Assembly (NCBI RefSeq): GCF_014203955.1
Contig: NZ_JACHKA010000001.1
Coordinates: forward strand, 1,054,001-1,118,000
Source: Sphingobium lignivorans
GTDB taxonomy: Bacteria; Pseudomonadota; Alphaproteobacteria; Sphingomonadales; Sphingomonadaceae
Reading direction: 5' to 3'
Length of the DNA: 64,000 nucleotides
Both the position numbers and the translations under genes were made by a program. Positions within the stretch are counted from its first letter, which is position 1, and each line of letters starts with the position of its first letter. This document shows, in pieces, positions 34,795-43,907 of this stretch. The notes beneath the pieces were generated by a model. It did not search any database. It saw only the letters and a program-made list of their open reading frames with translations, and was not told where the DNA came from.

Positions 34795-36411
34795 TCAGCC
34801 TCCGGCGGAAGGCAGCGCCAGGGCTTTCAGTGTCTCCAGCCGGTCCGCTTCGCTCGCCGGCTTGTCCGTCCGCCAGCGCAGGATACGGGGAAAGCGGACC
34901 GCGACGCCCGATTTATGACGGCGCGAGAGATTGACCGCCTCGAACGCCAGCTCGAAGACCAGTTCCGGCTCCACGGAACGGACGGGGCCGAACCGTTCAC
35001 GCGTGTGCTTGCGGACCCATTGGTCGACCTGCAGGATCTCCGCATCGGACAGGCCGGAATAGGCCTTGGCGACAGGCACCAGCGCGTCGCCATCCCACAG
35101 GCCGAAGGTATAATCCGTATGGAGCGTGCTGCGGCGGCCATGCCCTGACTGCGCATAGATCAGCACGGCGTCGATCGTCATTGGATCGACCTTCCATTTC
35201 CACCAGTCCCCACGGCGGCGGCCATGCTGATAAGGCGATGATCGGCGCTTGAGCATGAGTCCTTCCACACCGCGCTCGCGCGCCATCTCGCGCAGGGCGG
35301 CCGCGTGTGTCCAGTCGTCGGCCATGATCTCGGGCGAGAGTGCGATGCGCCGGTCGTCCAGTGTCGCGAGCAACGCCGCAAGCGCCGCGCGCCGATCCGT
35401 CAGCGGGCGATCGCGCAGGTCCGTGCCGTCCAGTTCGAGAAGATCATAGGCGAGGACGCGTGCTGGCGCCTGGGCCAGCGTGCGCGCGCCGGGCTTGAGG
35501 CGCTGGATGCGGGTCTGGAGCGCCGTGAAGGGGAGAGGGGCGTCCCCCGCGTCCCAGGCCAGCAACTCGCCGTCGATCACTGCGTGCCGGGGTAACAGCG
35601 CTGCTGCCGCCTCGATCTCTGGAAACCGTCCGTCCAGCCGCTCCTCGCCGCGAGACCACAAGGCGAGGTCGCCGGAGCGGCGGATCAGCTGAAGGCGGAT
35701 GCCGTCCCATTTCCACTCGACCAGCCAGTCCTCGAGGGGTCCCAGCGCCTCGGCGAGCTGTTCGAGCGGGGAGGCGAGGAAGAAGGGGTAGGGCGAGGCC
35801 ATGTCGCCCGGCTGCGGCTCGGGGGAGAGAAGGCCGGCGAGGAAGTCGGCAGACGGCGCCCATGCGCCGAGCATGCGCTGCGCGATCAGCGCGATCTCCA
35901 CGCCGGAAAGTTCGGCAAGTGCCTGCTGGACCAGCCCGCGCGAGACGCCCACCCGCAATGAGCCCGTCAGCAGCTTGTTGAACAGGAAGCGCTCGCCGAA
36001 GGGCAGCGTGCGCCAGGCCCGCTCGACAACGGCTCGGCGGTCGCCCTCCGGCGCGTTGGCGACGGGCAGCAATATGTCCTCGATCCATGTCGCGAGCGGA
36101 ATGTCCTCGCTGGCGTCGGCCGGATCGTCGAGCAACAGGGCCAGCGTTTCGGCCAGATCGCCGACCTGATCGTAGCTCGCGTCCACCAGCCATTCGGGCG
36201 TGTCGCTCGTTTCCGCAATCCATGCGCGCAGTTCGCGGCTGCCGGCCAGTTTCGCGCGCGGACCGCCGATCTTGTTGCCGGCAAGCAGCCACAGGGCCCA
36301 TGCCGCATCTCGAGGCGGCGCATCCCGGAAATAGCGCACCAGTGCGGCGCGTTTCTCGAGCGTGCCGGTGCTCCGGTCGAGGCGCTGGAAAAGGTCGGCG
36401 AAGCGCCTCAA
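34795..36411 (-). CDS. ATP-dependent DNA ligase, repair-associated bacterial subfamily
   Basis: A protein of 538 residues. The N-terminal DNA-binding domain (about 1-200) is followed by the adenylation domain with catalytic Lys234 in EWKWDGIRLQLI, RGEERLDGRF, VIDGELLAWDAG, EGLMLKRRSSPY and the closing WKWKVDPMTIDAVLIYAQSG. A C-terminal OB-fold follows (TFGLWDGDALVPVAK, FELAFEAVNLSRRHKSGVAVRFPRILRWR). It belongs to the stand-alone ligases that occur next to an MBL-fold exonuclease, as here (4-bp overlap with the gene upstream). The role is probably DNA damage repair rather than replication. Confidence 0.92.
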   Translation of the reverse strand: MRRFADLFQRLDRSTGTLEKRAALVRYFRDAPPRDAAWALWLLAGNKIGGPRAKLAGSRELRAWIAETSDTPEWLVDASYDQVGDLAETLALLLDDPADASEDIPLATWIEDILLPVANAPEGDRRAVVERAWRTLPFGERFLFNKLLTGSLRVGVSRGLVQQALAELSGVEIALIAQRMLGAWAPSADFLAGLLSPEPQPGDMASPYPFFLASPLEQLAEALGPLEDWLVEWKWDGIRLQLIRRSGDLALWSRGEERLDGRFPEIEAAAALLPRHAVIDGELLAWDAGDAPLPFTALQTRIQRLKPGARTLAQAPARVLAYDLLELDGTDLRDRPLTDRRAALAALLATLDDRRIALSPEIMADDWTHAAALREMARERGVEGLMLKRRSSPYQHGRRRGDWWKWKVDPMTIDAVLIYAQSGHGRRSTLHTDYTFGLWDGDALVPVAKAYSGLSDAEILQVDQWVRKHTRERFGPVRSVEPELVFELAFEAVNLSRRHKSGVAVRFPRILRWRTDKPASEADRLETLKALALPSAGG

Positions 36412-37403
36412 GTCTCTTCTCCGCCGAACTCGGTTCGGAACGCGCCGGCATTCACGCCGCGGTCCCGCAGCGTCTGCACGAGGGCCTGAGTGTCCCCATG
36501 CGTCGCGATGATGCGCCGCGCGCCGGTTTCCTCGACTGTCCGCAGCAGGTCGGGCCAGTCGGCATGATCGGAAACGACAAATCCGCGATCATAATTGCGA
36601 CGGCGGCGATTGCCCCGAATGCGCATCCAGCCGGAGGCGAAGCCTTGCTGGGCGTTTCGGAAGCGCCGTAGCCAGGGCGATCCCGCGGCGGAGGGCGGGG
36701 CCAGCACCAGCCGTCCAGCCAGCCGTTCCCCCGGGGGCTCGTCGGCGACCCGGCGGGTCTCCGGCAGCGCGACGCCTGCATCGCGATAGATCTGGACGCC
36801 GGCATCCATCGCACCGTGCAGCCAGACCGGCTCCCCATCGATCAATGCGATCTCAGCCAGCAGCCGCTGCGCCTTGCCGAGCGCGTAGCAATAGAGAATT
36901 GCCGCCTCGCCGTTCGCAGCGCATTCGGCGCGCCAATCGATGATCTCTCGCGCCACGGCGGCGGTCTCTGGCCAGCGATAGATGGGCAGGCCGAACGTCG
37001 CCTCGGTGATGAAGACATCGCACGGCACGACTTCGAACGGGTCGCAACTCGGATCATGCTGGCGCTTGTAGTCGCCTGCCGCGACCCAGACCTCCCCGTC
37101 GACTTCGATCCTGACCTGCGCGGAGCCGAGCACATGCCCGGCGGAATGGAACGACACCGCGGCATTTCCCAGGCGGAAAGGTTCGCCATAGGCATGGGGG
37201 TGATAGTTCTGCGGCCCCAGCCGCCATTCCAGGATCGGCAGGCCGGGCGCTGCCACATGATATTCTCCCATGCCCATACGAGCGTGGTCACTATGGCCAT
37301 GGGTGATGACGGCGCGCGCGACCGGGCGCCAGGGATCGATGTGGAAGTCGCCGGCAGGGCAATAGAGCCCCTCCGGGCGAAGCTGGACGAGATCAGCGCT
37401 CAT
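36408..37403 (-). CDS. Ligase-associated MBL-fold DNA exonuclease
   Basis: A protein of 331 residues of the metallo-beta-lactamase fold, close to the beta-CASP/SNM1-type exonucleases linked with bacterial ATP-dependent ligases. The metal motif THGHSDHARMG (residues about 34-44), VAAGDYKRQHDPSCDPFE and the downstream VVSDHADWPDLLRTV are clear. It overlaps the ligase start by 4 bp. In many genomes a DEXH helicase and a phosphoesterase complete this cassette; neither is in the window. Confidence 0.9.
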   Translation of the reverse strand: MSADLVQLRPEGLYCPAGDFHIDPWRPVARAVITHGHSDHARMGMGEYHVAAPGLPILEWRLGPQNYHPHAYGEPFRLGNAAVSFHSAGHVLGSAQVRIEVDGEVWVAAGDYKRQHDPSCDPFEVVPCDVFITEATFGLPIYRWPETAAVAREIIDWRAECAANGEAAILYCYALGKAQRLLAEIALIDGEPVWLHGAMDAGVQIYRDAGVALPETRRVADEPPGERLAGRLVLAPPSAAGSPWLRRFRNAQQGFASGWMRIRGNRRRRNYDRGFVVSDHADWPDLLRTVEETGARRIIATHGDTQALVQTLRDRGVNAGAFRTEFGGEET

Positions 37404-37538
37404 CCGCGCGGTGCCTTCTCATCCTACCTCCTCATGCGCGATCCATCATGGCTCCAGCCGCACAATGGCGGGCGTGCCGCTTCGTTCCGGAGGGGCGGGG
37501 CGGCCCCGGCATGTGCGAGGCAACGATCGCCCGTAAGT

Positions 37539-38537
37539 TCATTGCCGAATGTGCGGCCCCGGCTCCAGGCCCTCCGCCGCCAGCGCGCGACGGCCCATCC
37601 TGCCCGCGATGAGGGCGCAGGCGATGAGCTGCAACTGGTGGAACAGCATGACCGGTAGCAGCACCATGCCGACCTGTGCGGCAGGGAACAGAACGCCCGC
37701 CATCGGCACGCCGGAGGCGAGGCTCTTCTTGGAGCCGCAGAACAGCAGCACGGCGGCGTCGCCGCGTGGCAGGTTGAGGACGCGGCCAAGTGCAGCCGTG
37801 AGTCCCAGCACGAGGCCCAGCAACAGCAGGCAGATCAAGGTCAGCAACAGGAGATCGTCGACGGAGACCCGGTGCCAGATGCCCTCGACCACCGCTGCGC
37901 CGAAGGCGCTGTAGACCACCAGCAGGATCGAGCCGCGATCGACCAGCGAGAGGATGCTCTTGTGGCGCGTGACGAAGCCGCCGATCCAGGGGCGCAGAAG
38001 ATGACCGATGATGAAGGGTAGGAGCAGCTGCAGCACGATGGCTTCCACTGAGGCGAGCGAGATGCCGCCGGTCGTGGCGCCCATCAGCAGCGCGACCAGC
38101 AGGGGCGTCAGGAAGATGCCGACCAGATTGGAGAAGGATGCCGCGCAGACTGCCGCCGCGACATTGCCCCGCGCGATGGCGGTGAAGGCAATGGAGGACT
38201 GCACGGTCGAGGGCAGGAGGGTGAGGAACAGCAGTCCTGCCGCAAGCGGCGCGGACAGCAGGGGGAGCGCGCTGAAGCCGAGCCCGAGCAGTGGAAAGAC
38301 GCCGAACGTGACGAGCAACGTGGCGATCTGCACCCGCCAGTTGCGCGCGCCTTGCCAGATGGCTTCGCGGGAGAGCTTGGCGCCGTGAAGGAAGAACAGG
38401 AGCACGATTCCCGCATCCGCCGCGCCTTCCGCAACGCCTGCCCATTGCCCGCGCGCGGGCAGCAGGCTGGCAAGCACGACAGTGCAGAGCAGCGCAATGA
38501 TGAAGGGATCGAACAGGGAGCGGAGTCTGGGGATCAC
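37539..38537 (-). CDS. Bile acid:sodium symporter family (SLC10A7/YfeH-like) transporter
   Basis: A protein of 332 residues with about ten membrane helices throughout. The family pattern includes LLFFLHGAKLSREAIW, LPSTVQSSIAFTAIARGN and FCGSKKSLASGVPMAGVLFP. The substrate is unknown. Its start overlaps the adenine deaminase stop by 4 bp, so the two are co-transcribed, which may hint at a purine or nucleoside-linked substrate, but that is only inference. Confidence 0.87.
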   Translation of the reverse strand: MIPRLRSLFDPFIIALLCTVVLASLLPARGQWAGVAEGAADAGIVLLFFLHGAKLSREAIWQGARNWRVQIATLLVTFGVFPLLGLGFSALPLLSAPLAAGLLFLTLLPSTVQSSIAFTAIARGNVAAAVCAASFSNLVGIFLTPLLVALLMGATTGGISLASVEAIVLQLLLPFIIGHLLRPWIGGFVTRHKSILSLVDRGSILLVVYSAFGAAVVEGIWHRVSVDDLLLLTLICLLLLGLVLGLTAALGRVLNLPRGDAAVLLFCGSKKSLASGVPMAGVLFPAAQVGMVLLPVMLFHQLQLIACALIAGRMGRRALAAEGLEPGPHIRQ

Positions 38538-39550
38538 GGGGGACCGTTCACATAGGAGTCGAGCTGCGCCAGATGCGCCGAAACCTGCCCGTCATCAAGG
38601 AAAGAACCCAGGAAACTGTTGCGCGCGAGCGTGACGAGGTCCCGCCGGTCGAGACCGCGCGCAGCCGCGACGGCGCGATAATTATCGGCGATATAGCCGC
38701 CGAAATAGGCCGGATCGTCCGAATTAATGGTAGCCCGGAGCCCCAGCGCCAGCATGCGGTCGATGGGGTGGTCGCCCATCTCCTTCACCACGCGAAGCTT
38801 GAAGTTGGAGAGAGGGCAGACGGTGAGCGTCATGGCCTCGCGCGCCAGCCGGGCTGTCAGCAACGGGTCCTCGAGCGCGCGATTGCCATGGTCGAGCCGG
38901 TCGATCCCCAGCAGGTCGAGTGCTTCGAGGATGTAGGCAGGCGGCCCTTCCTCGCCGGCATGGGCAACCCGCCGCAGTCCTGCATCCGCCGCCGCGGCGA
39001 AGACACGGACGAAGCCGGATGGCGGATGGCCCACTTCCGAGGAATCGAGGCCGACGCCTTCGATATAGTCGAGCCAGGGCTCGGCGGCGCGGAACGTCGC
39101 CAGCGCGGCTTCCTCGTCGAGGTGGCGCAGGAAGCAGAGGATCAGTTTCGCGGTCAGGCCGTGCCGTGCGCGCGCATCCGCCATTCCCGCGAGCAGCCCG
39201 CGCATGACGACGTCGAAGGGAATGCCCCGGTCCGTGTGGGTCTGGGGATCGAAGAAGATCTCGGCATGGACCACGCCGTCAGCGGCCGCACGATCGAAAT
39301 AGGCAACGGCGAGATCATGAAAATCCTCTTCCGTCCGCAGGACGTCGGCCCCCGCATAATAGATGTTCAGGAAGTCCTGGAGGTTCGAGAAGTCATAGGC
39401 GGCACGCACCTCCTCGACAGAGCGGAAGGGGATGGCGATCCTGTTGCGACGAGCGAGCGCGAACATCAGCTCCGGCTCGAGGCTGCCTTCGATGTGGAGG
39501 TGAAGCTCCGCCTTGGGCAGGCCGGTGATGAAGCGGTCGAGATCGTTCAT
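38534..39550 (-). CDS. Adenine deaminase of the adenosine-deaminase fold
   Basis: A protein of 338 residues. The amidohydrolase barrel shows the metal HxH in LPKAELHLHIEGSLEPEL, SSEVGHPPSGFVRV, HAGEEGPPAYI (catalytic Glu nearby) and NSDDPAYFGGY. The segments NLQDFLNIYYAGADVLRTEE and FFDPQTHTDRGIPFDVV are typical of the fungal/Pseudomonas-type adenine deaminases rather than true adenosine deaminases. It converts adenine to hypoxanthine. ATG 39550 places the HxH motif at the normal distance. It is divergent from a phosphoribosyltransferase that could take the product. Confidence 0.85.
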   Translation of the reverse strand: MNDLDRFITGLPKAELHLHIEGSLEPELMFALARRNRIAIPFRSVEEVRAAYDFSNLQDFLNIYYAGADVLRTEEDFHDLAVAYFDRAAADGVVHAEIFFDPQTHTDRGIPFDVVMRGLLAGMADARARHGLTAKLILCFLRHLDEEAALATFRAAEPWLDYIEGVGLDSSEVGHPPSGFVRVFAAAADAGLRRVAHAGEEGPPAYILEALDLLGIDRLDHGNRALEDPLLTARLAREAMTLTVCPLSNFKLRVVKEMGDHPIDRMLALGLRATINSDDPAYFGGYIADNYRAVAAARGLDRRDLVTLARNSFLGSFLDDGQVSAHLAQLDSYVNGPP

Positions 39551-39774
39551 GACATGCTCCGGATGAGACAGCGAGCGAGGCGCAGTGGCCGGCATCAATG
39601 GCGGGCCAATGACAAGCCGCGGTCCCGTGGTTCGTGTTTGGGATTCTTCTACACCGGCTTCGCGTCCATCGCCATGGATGGCCAGCGCCCGCTTTCCCGG
39701 ATATTGCCGGCCCTCGTCCGGCCGGCATGCATGGCGCGGCTTTCGTCCATTCTCTTCACGCCCGGAGTCCCCGA

Positions 39775-40335
39775 ATGACCGTCGAGAAGCGCTATCTCAC
39801 AGCTGATGAACTGCTGGCGGACTCCTTTCGCCTCGCCAATCTCATTCTCGACGCCGGCTTCCGTCCCACTCACATCGTCGGCATCTGGCGCGGCGGGGCG
39901 CCCGTGGGCATCGCCGTACAGGAGCTGCTCGAATATCATGGCGTCAATGCCGACCATATCGCGATCCGCACGGCCTCCTACACCGGTATCGACCGGCAGG
40001 AGCCCGAAGTACGCGTCTATTCGCTGGGCTATCTCATCGATACGCTGGAGCCGACAGACCGCCTGCTGGTGATCGATGACGTGTTCGACAGCGGCCGCTC
40101 GATCGACGCCTTCCTGCGCGAATTGCGCGCGCGTTGTCGCCACAACACGCCCGAGACGATCCGCATCGCGACGGTCTATTACAAGCCGGCCCGCACGAAG
40201 GTGCCGCTCAAGCCGGATTTCTATGTCCACCGCACGGACGAGTGGCTGGTCTTCCCTCACGAAATCGATGGGCTGAGCCATGAGGAAATCCGCCGGCACA
40301 AGCCGGACGCGGCGCTCATCCTGCGCGAGGATTGA
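39775..40335 (+). CDS. Hypoxanthine-type phosphoribosyltransferase
   Basis: A protein of 186 residues. The type I PRT fold is shown by IVGIWRGGAPVGIAVQELL and the PRPP-binding loop LLVIDDVFDSGRSIDAFL. The C-terminal half (YYKPARTKVPLKPDFYVHRTDEWLVFPHE) matches the COG2236 group of purine PRTs. It likely converts hypoxanthine (or guanine) to IMP (GMP) and pairs with the divergently encoded adenine deaminase. ATG 39775 is supported by the family start; the open frame upstream looks non-coding. Confidence 0.86.
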   Translation: MTVEKRYLTADELLADSFRLANLILDAGFRPTHIVGIWRGGAPVGIAVQELLEYHGVNADHIAIRTASYTGIDRQEPEVRVYSLGYLIDTLEPTDRLLVIDDVFDSGRSIDAFLRELRARCRHNTPETIRIATVYYKPARTKVPLKPDFYVHRTDEWLVFPHEIDGLSHEEIRRHKPDAALILRED

Positions 40336-40452
40336 GGCCGGCCTCGCGACTGAAAAGGCACCGCGTGCGGAGAGCCAGTTGTCCGGAAGCGGTTTAGCTG
40401 GTTAGACCTGTCTTTCCCGAAAGCTTCTTCCAGCACTCAGATGGGATCTTGC

Positions 40453-41763
40453 ATGATCAGAAGACTGTCCCTGTCCGCCTGCCTTCCTCTCCTGTCCCTC
40501 CTGAGCGCCGCGTCGGTACAGGCCGCGTTGCCGGAAGCAGCCGCGCCGCGAGCGACCATCGCGCGGCTCGAGGCTCTCAACGCCAGTGACAGTTTCAAGA
40601 CTGCAGCCGCTCGGCTGGATGCCGATTGGGACCGCATCGTTGCCGACATCATCACGCTGACGGAGATCCCCGCGCCGCCATTTGGCGAGGCGAAACGAGC
40701 CTCCGCCTTCGCGGACATGCTGAAGGCGCACGGGCTGGAGGATGTGGAGATTGACGAGGAAGGCAACGCGATGGGGCTGCGGCGCGGCACCGGCAAGCCC
40801 GGCGGCCCGCTGCTGGTCGTCGCCGCCCACCTCGACACCGTCTTCCCCGCCGGGACGGACGTGAAGGTACGGCGCGAGGGAGACCGGCTGCTGGCGCCCG
40901 GCATCGGGGACGATACATGCAGCCTCTCGGTGCTGCTCGCCTTTATCCGCGCGATGGACGCGGCAGGCATCCGCACGACTCACGATATTCTCTTCGTCGG
41001 CAATGTCGGCGAGGAAGGCCCTGGCGATCTGCGCGGCATCCGGCATCTTTTCACCAAGAGCAAGTACAAGGATCGGGTCGCGCAGTTCGTGGCGTTTGAG
41101 CCCGGCCGCGAGGGCATCACCATCGGCGGCATTGGGTCCAAGCGCTACAAGGTCGCATTCAAGGGGCCGGGCGGCCATAGCAATGGCGACTTCGGCATGG
41201 TGAATCCCGCTTATGCCATGGCCAACGCCATCACCCGCTTCAGCCAGATGCCAGTGCCCAAGGAGCCACGCACGGTATTCAATGTCGGCATTGTCGAGGG
41301 CGGCACGTCCGTCAACTCGATCCCCTTCGAGACCGCGATCACCGTGGACATGCGCTCGGAAGGCAAGGCGGCGCTCGATGCGCAGGAGACTTATCTCCTC
41401 GGACTGCTGCAGCCCGCCGTCGACGCGGAGAATACCGCGCGCAGCACGGCCAAGGGCAAGATCAGCTATGAAGCGAAGAAAGTCGGCGACCGCCCGGTCG
41501 GCCTGACCCCGGCCAACAGCCCGATTGTCCAGGTCGCGACGGCTTCTGCGCTCGCGGCAGGCACCAAGCCGGTCTACCGCATCGGCTCGACCGATTCCAA
41601 CATTCCGATGAGCCTCGGCATTCCTGCCATCACGCTGGGCTCGGGCTTCTCGACCAGCCGCAGCCATTCGCTGGAGGAATCGCTGCTGCTGGACCGACCC
41701 GGTACCGTCAAGCACATGACTGTGGGCCTCGCCACCGTCATCGCGCTGGCTGGAGGGAAATGA
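40453..41763 (+). CDS. Secreted M20-family metallopeptidase
   Basis: A protein of 436 residues from ATG 40453, which has GGGA 6 bp upstream and gives a clean signal peptide (RRLSLSACLPLLSLLSAAS, cleavage after VQA). The ATG at 40441 adds four residues. The M20 metal ligands are visible: VVAAHLDTVFP, GIGDDTCSLSVLL and the catalytic FVGNVGEEGPGDLRG, with the dimerisation insert FKGPGGHSNGDFG. It is a zinc aminopeptidase or amidohydrolase of unknown substrate, likely periplasmic. Confidence 0.9.
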   Translation: MIRRLSLSACLPLLSLLSAASVQAALPEAAAPRATIARLEALNASDSFKTAAARLDADWDRIVADIITLTEIPAPPFGEAKRASAFADMLKAHGLEDVEIDEEGNAMGLRRGTGKPGGPLLVVAAHLDTVFPAGTDVKVRREGDRLLAPGIGDDTCSLSVLLAFIRAMDAAGIRTTHDILFVGNVGEEGPGDLRGIRHLFTKSKYKDRVAQFVAFEPGREGITIGGIGSKRYKVAFKGPGGHSNGDFGMVNPAYAMANAITRFSQMPVPKEPRTVFNVGIVEGGTSVNSIPFETAITVDMRSEGKAALDAQETYLLGLLQPAVDAENTARSTAKGKISYEAKKVGDRPVGLTPANSPIVQVATASALAAGTKPVYRIGSTDSNIPMSLGIPAITLGSGFSTSRSHSLEESLLLDRPGTVKHMTVGLATVIALAGGK

Positions 41764-41821
41764 CAGTGATGGGCGGGAGACGGCACACGACGGGGACGTC
41801 GAAGCGCTACTCCCGCTCCCC

Positions 41822-43600
41822 TCAGCACCCCTTCGACTGGCGTGGCGGCGACTGCGTGGGGCCAGCGACATCCGGCAGGGAAAGCTGGTCGTCGGGGAAG
41901 CGGCGGCTCGCCACGCGGTCACGGCCTGATCGCTTGGCTTCGTACAGCGCTTCGTCCGCGAGCCGGTAAAGCTGGCGGAAATCACTCGGCGTGCTGGTCG
42001 CCGCGACACCGATGCTGGCGGTGACACAGCGGTCTCCGATCGCGTCGCGATGGTCGCACGCCGCGATTTCCTGCCGCACGCTCTCGGCGAAGCGGGCGAG
42101 CGCGAAACCTTCCAGCCCCGCGATCAGCAGCGCGAATTCCTCGCCGCCCAGTCGCGCCGCCGTGCACATCGCCCCTTCCCAGCGCTCGATCCGACGGGCG
42201 ATGGCCGTGAGGACCATGTCGCCGGCTTCGTGGCCGTAAACGTCGTTGATCGCCTTGAACCGGTCGATGTCGATGAGCAGCAATGCGATTGGCGTGCGCG
42301 TGGTGCCGGCATGGTCGAGCATCGGGCCGGCAGTCTCCACGAAGCCGCGCCGGTTGCGCAGGCCGGTGAGCGGGTCGCGCCGGGCAAGCTCGCCGGCCTG
42401 TGCCGCCGCCATGCGGGCACGGTCCCGCTCCAGGCGGAGCGAAGCGAGGCTGCGCGTCGTCGCGACGGAGAGCCAGATCGTCTGCCAGGCCGCGGCGAAC
42501 AGCACGGGAACCTTCGATCCGCCGCCCCAGAAAGCATTCTCGACGTCCACCAGATGAATGAGCGCCAGCGTGATCATCGGCAGCGACCAGGCGAGGGCGA
42601 AGTCCCGCGCTTCCGCGCAGCCTCGCCGCCAGGCGACGCCGAGGCATATGGCCACGGCGAGCAGATCGGCAAGAGTAGCTACGCCCAGGATCGTGCCCAG
42701 TTGCTGAAGCCCGACGCCACGCATCAGGGAGGCAGGAACGCCGATGATCCCGATGCTGATGCCGAGCCCCAGCGTACCGAGGCGCAGCCAGGCCGGGAGC
42801 GTGTCGCGGCCGAGCGCAGTCACTGCGGAGATCGTCGCCAGCGCGATGGCAAGACAGGAGAGAAACGTTGCGGTCTGGGCGGAAAGCGTGCCCGCCATGC
42901 CAGGCAATACCAGCAGATGGATCTGCGACCAGACCGCCCCCCATGCGAGCATGCACATCGCCCAGCCGCCTTGCCAGGCAAGATACTGGCGGCGCAAGGC
43001 ATGGGCGAGCGAGAGATTGTAAAGGCCGCTGATGAGCAGCAGCGTGAGCGCCGCGCCGATGGCAACGGCCAGTCCGGCCGATTGCATGCCGCTTTCGTCG
43101 GGACTGAGCAGTCGCATGTTCAGCAAGCCATGAGCGGCGAGCCCGTCGTAACGCATGGTGACGGCGGTCAGTCGGGCCGCGCGGCCGGGCGCTTCGAACT
43201 CGATCTGGCCGCCGGGACGCCAGTGTCCGTGAAAATCACCCCCGCGCACCTGGCGCCAGGCGACTGTGCCGTCCGAATAGGAGAAAGCGACCGCCAGCCT
43301 GTCGAAACGGGACTGATGCACCATCAGCACCACGTCCCGCGGTCCGACGGGCAACCGGTCGAGATTGACGCGTAGCCATAGGCTGCCTTGCTGATAGCCG
43401 GCGGGTGTCCCGTCGCAGGCGAAGCGGAGCGAGGCGAGGATTTCGTCCGGCTGCTGCCGGTCCGTCACCGCATGGCAAAGCGAATCGACCTGAAGACGCG
43501 TTTCGGCACGCGCAGCCACGCTCCAGAGCGTCGCGACAATCCCCAGCAGCAGGGCAAGCCAGCGACCCATGAATGGAAGAACGACACGCGAACGCTTCAT
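41822..43600 (-). CDS. 7TMR-DISM diguanylate cyclase (GGDEF)
   Basis: A protein of 592 residues from ATG 43600 (signal peptide ending VAARA). The periplasmic 7TMR-DISMED2-like sensor (about 35-185) is followed by seven membrane helices (about 190-395) and a cytoplasmic GGDEF domain (about 425-580) with DPLTGLRNRRGF, LLLIDIDRFKAINDVYGHEAGD and the active loop RLGGEEFALL. It should synthesise cyclic-di-GMP. The usual RxxD inhibitory site before the loop is not evident. It counterbalances the HD-GYP-like protein at 20083. Confidence 0.9.
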   Translation of the reverse strand: MKRSRVVLPFMGRWLALLLGIVATLWSVAARAETRLQVDSLCHAVTDRQQPDEILASLRFACDGTPAGYQQGSLWLRVNLDRLPVGPRDVVLMVHQSRFDRLAVAFSYSDGTVAWRQVRGGDFHGHWRPGGQIEFEAPGRAARLTAVTMRYDGLAAHGLLNMRLLSPDESGMQSAGLAVAIGAALTLLLISGLYNLSLAHALRRQYLAWQGGWAMCMLAWGAVWSQIHLLVLPGMAGTLSAQTATFLSCLAIALATISAVTALGRDTLPAWLRLGTLGLGISIGIIGVPASLMRGVGLQQLGTILGVATLADLLAVAICLGVAWRRGCAEARDFALAWSLPMITLALIHLVDVENAFWGGGSKVPVLFAAAWQTIWLSVATTRSLASLRLERDRARMAAAQAGELARRDPLTGLRNRRGFVETAGPMLDHAGTTRTPIALLLIDIDRFKAINDVYGHEAGDMVLTAIARRIERWEGAMCTAARLGGEEFALLIAGLEGFALARFAESVRQEIAACDHRDAIGDRCVTASIGVAATSTPSDFRQLYRLADEALYEAKRSGRDRVASRRFPDDQLSLPDVAGPTQSPPRQSKGC

Positions 43601-43721
43601 GCGCGGGGCTATCGCAGGAAAGGGTTTGTAAAGCTTTACCGTTGCGATGGATCGAACATCGAAAACACGCGACAGAGCCGCCGTAAAGACAGGATACGGG
43701 ACCATGAAGCCGCGATCGGGG

Positions 43722-43907
43722 TCAGCAACAGCGCCCGCCATCGCGTCCGCCATAACGGGCCTGTTCCCGATCGCGGAAGAAGGCGATGCGAGTCATGGGC
43801 GTCCGCTCGGGATGGTGGCTGGCCATGTGGCGCAGATACTGGTCGTAGCTCGGCTGGCCGACCATGAGCAGCGCTGTCTCGCGCAGGCGGGCGATGAGGC
43901 CGGTCAT
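43722..43907 (-). CDS. ybdD: YbdD/YjiX family protein
   Basis: A protein of 61 residues, typical YbdD size. The family signature is clear: VGQPSYDQYLRHMASHHPE followed by FFRDREQARYG. It is the usual small partner of CstA-type pyruvate/peptide transporters. Its start overlaps the cstA stop by 4 bp. Confidence 0.9.
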   Translation of the reverse strand: MTGLIARLRETALLMVGQPSYDQYLRHMASHHPERTPMTRIAFFRDREQARYGGRDGGRCC

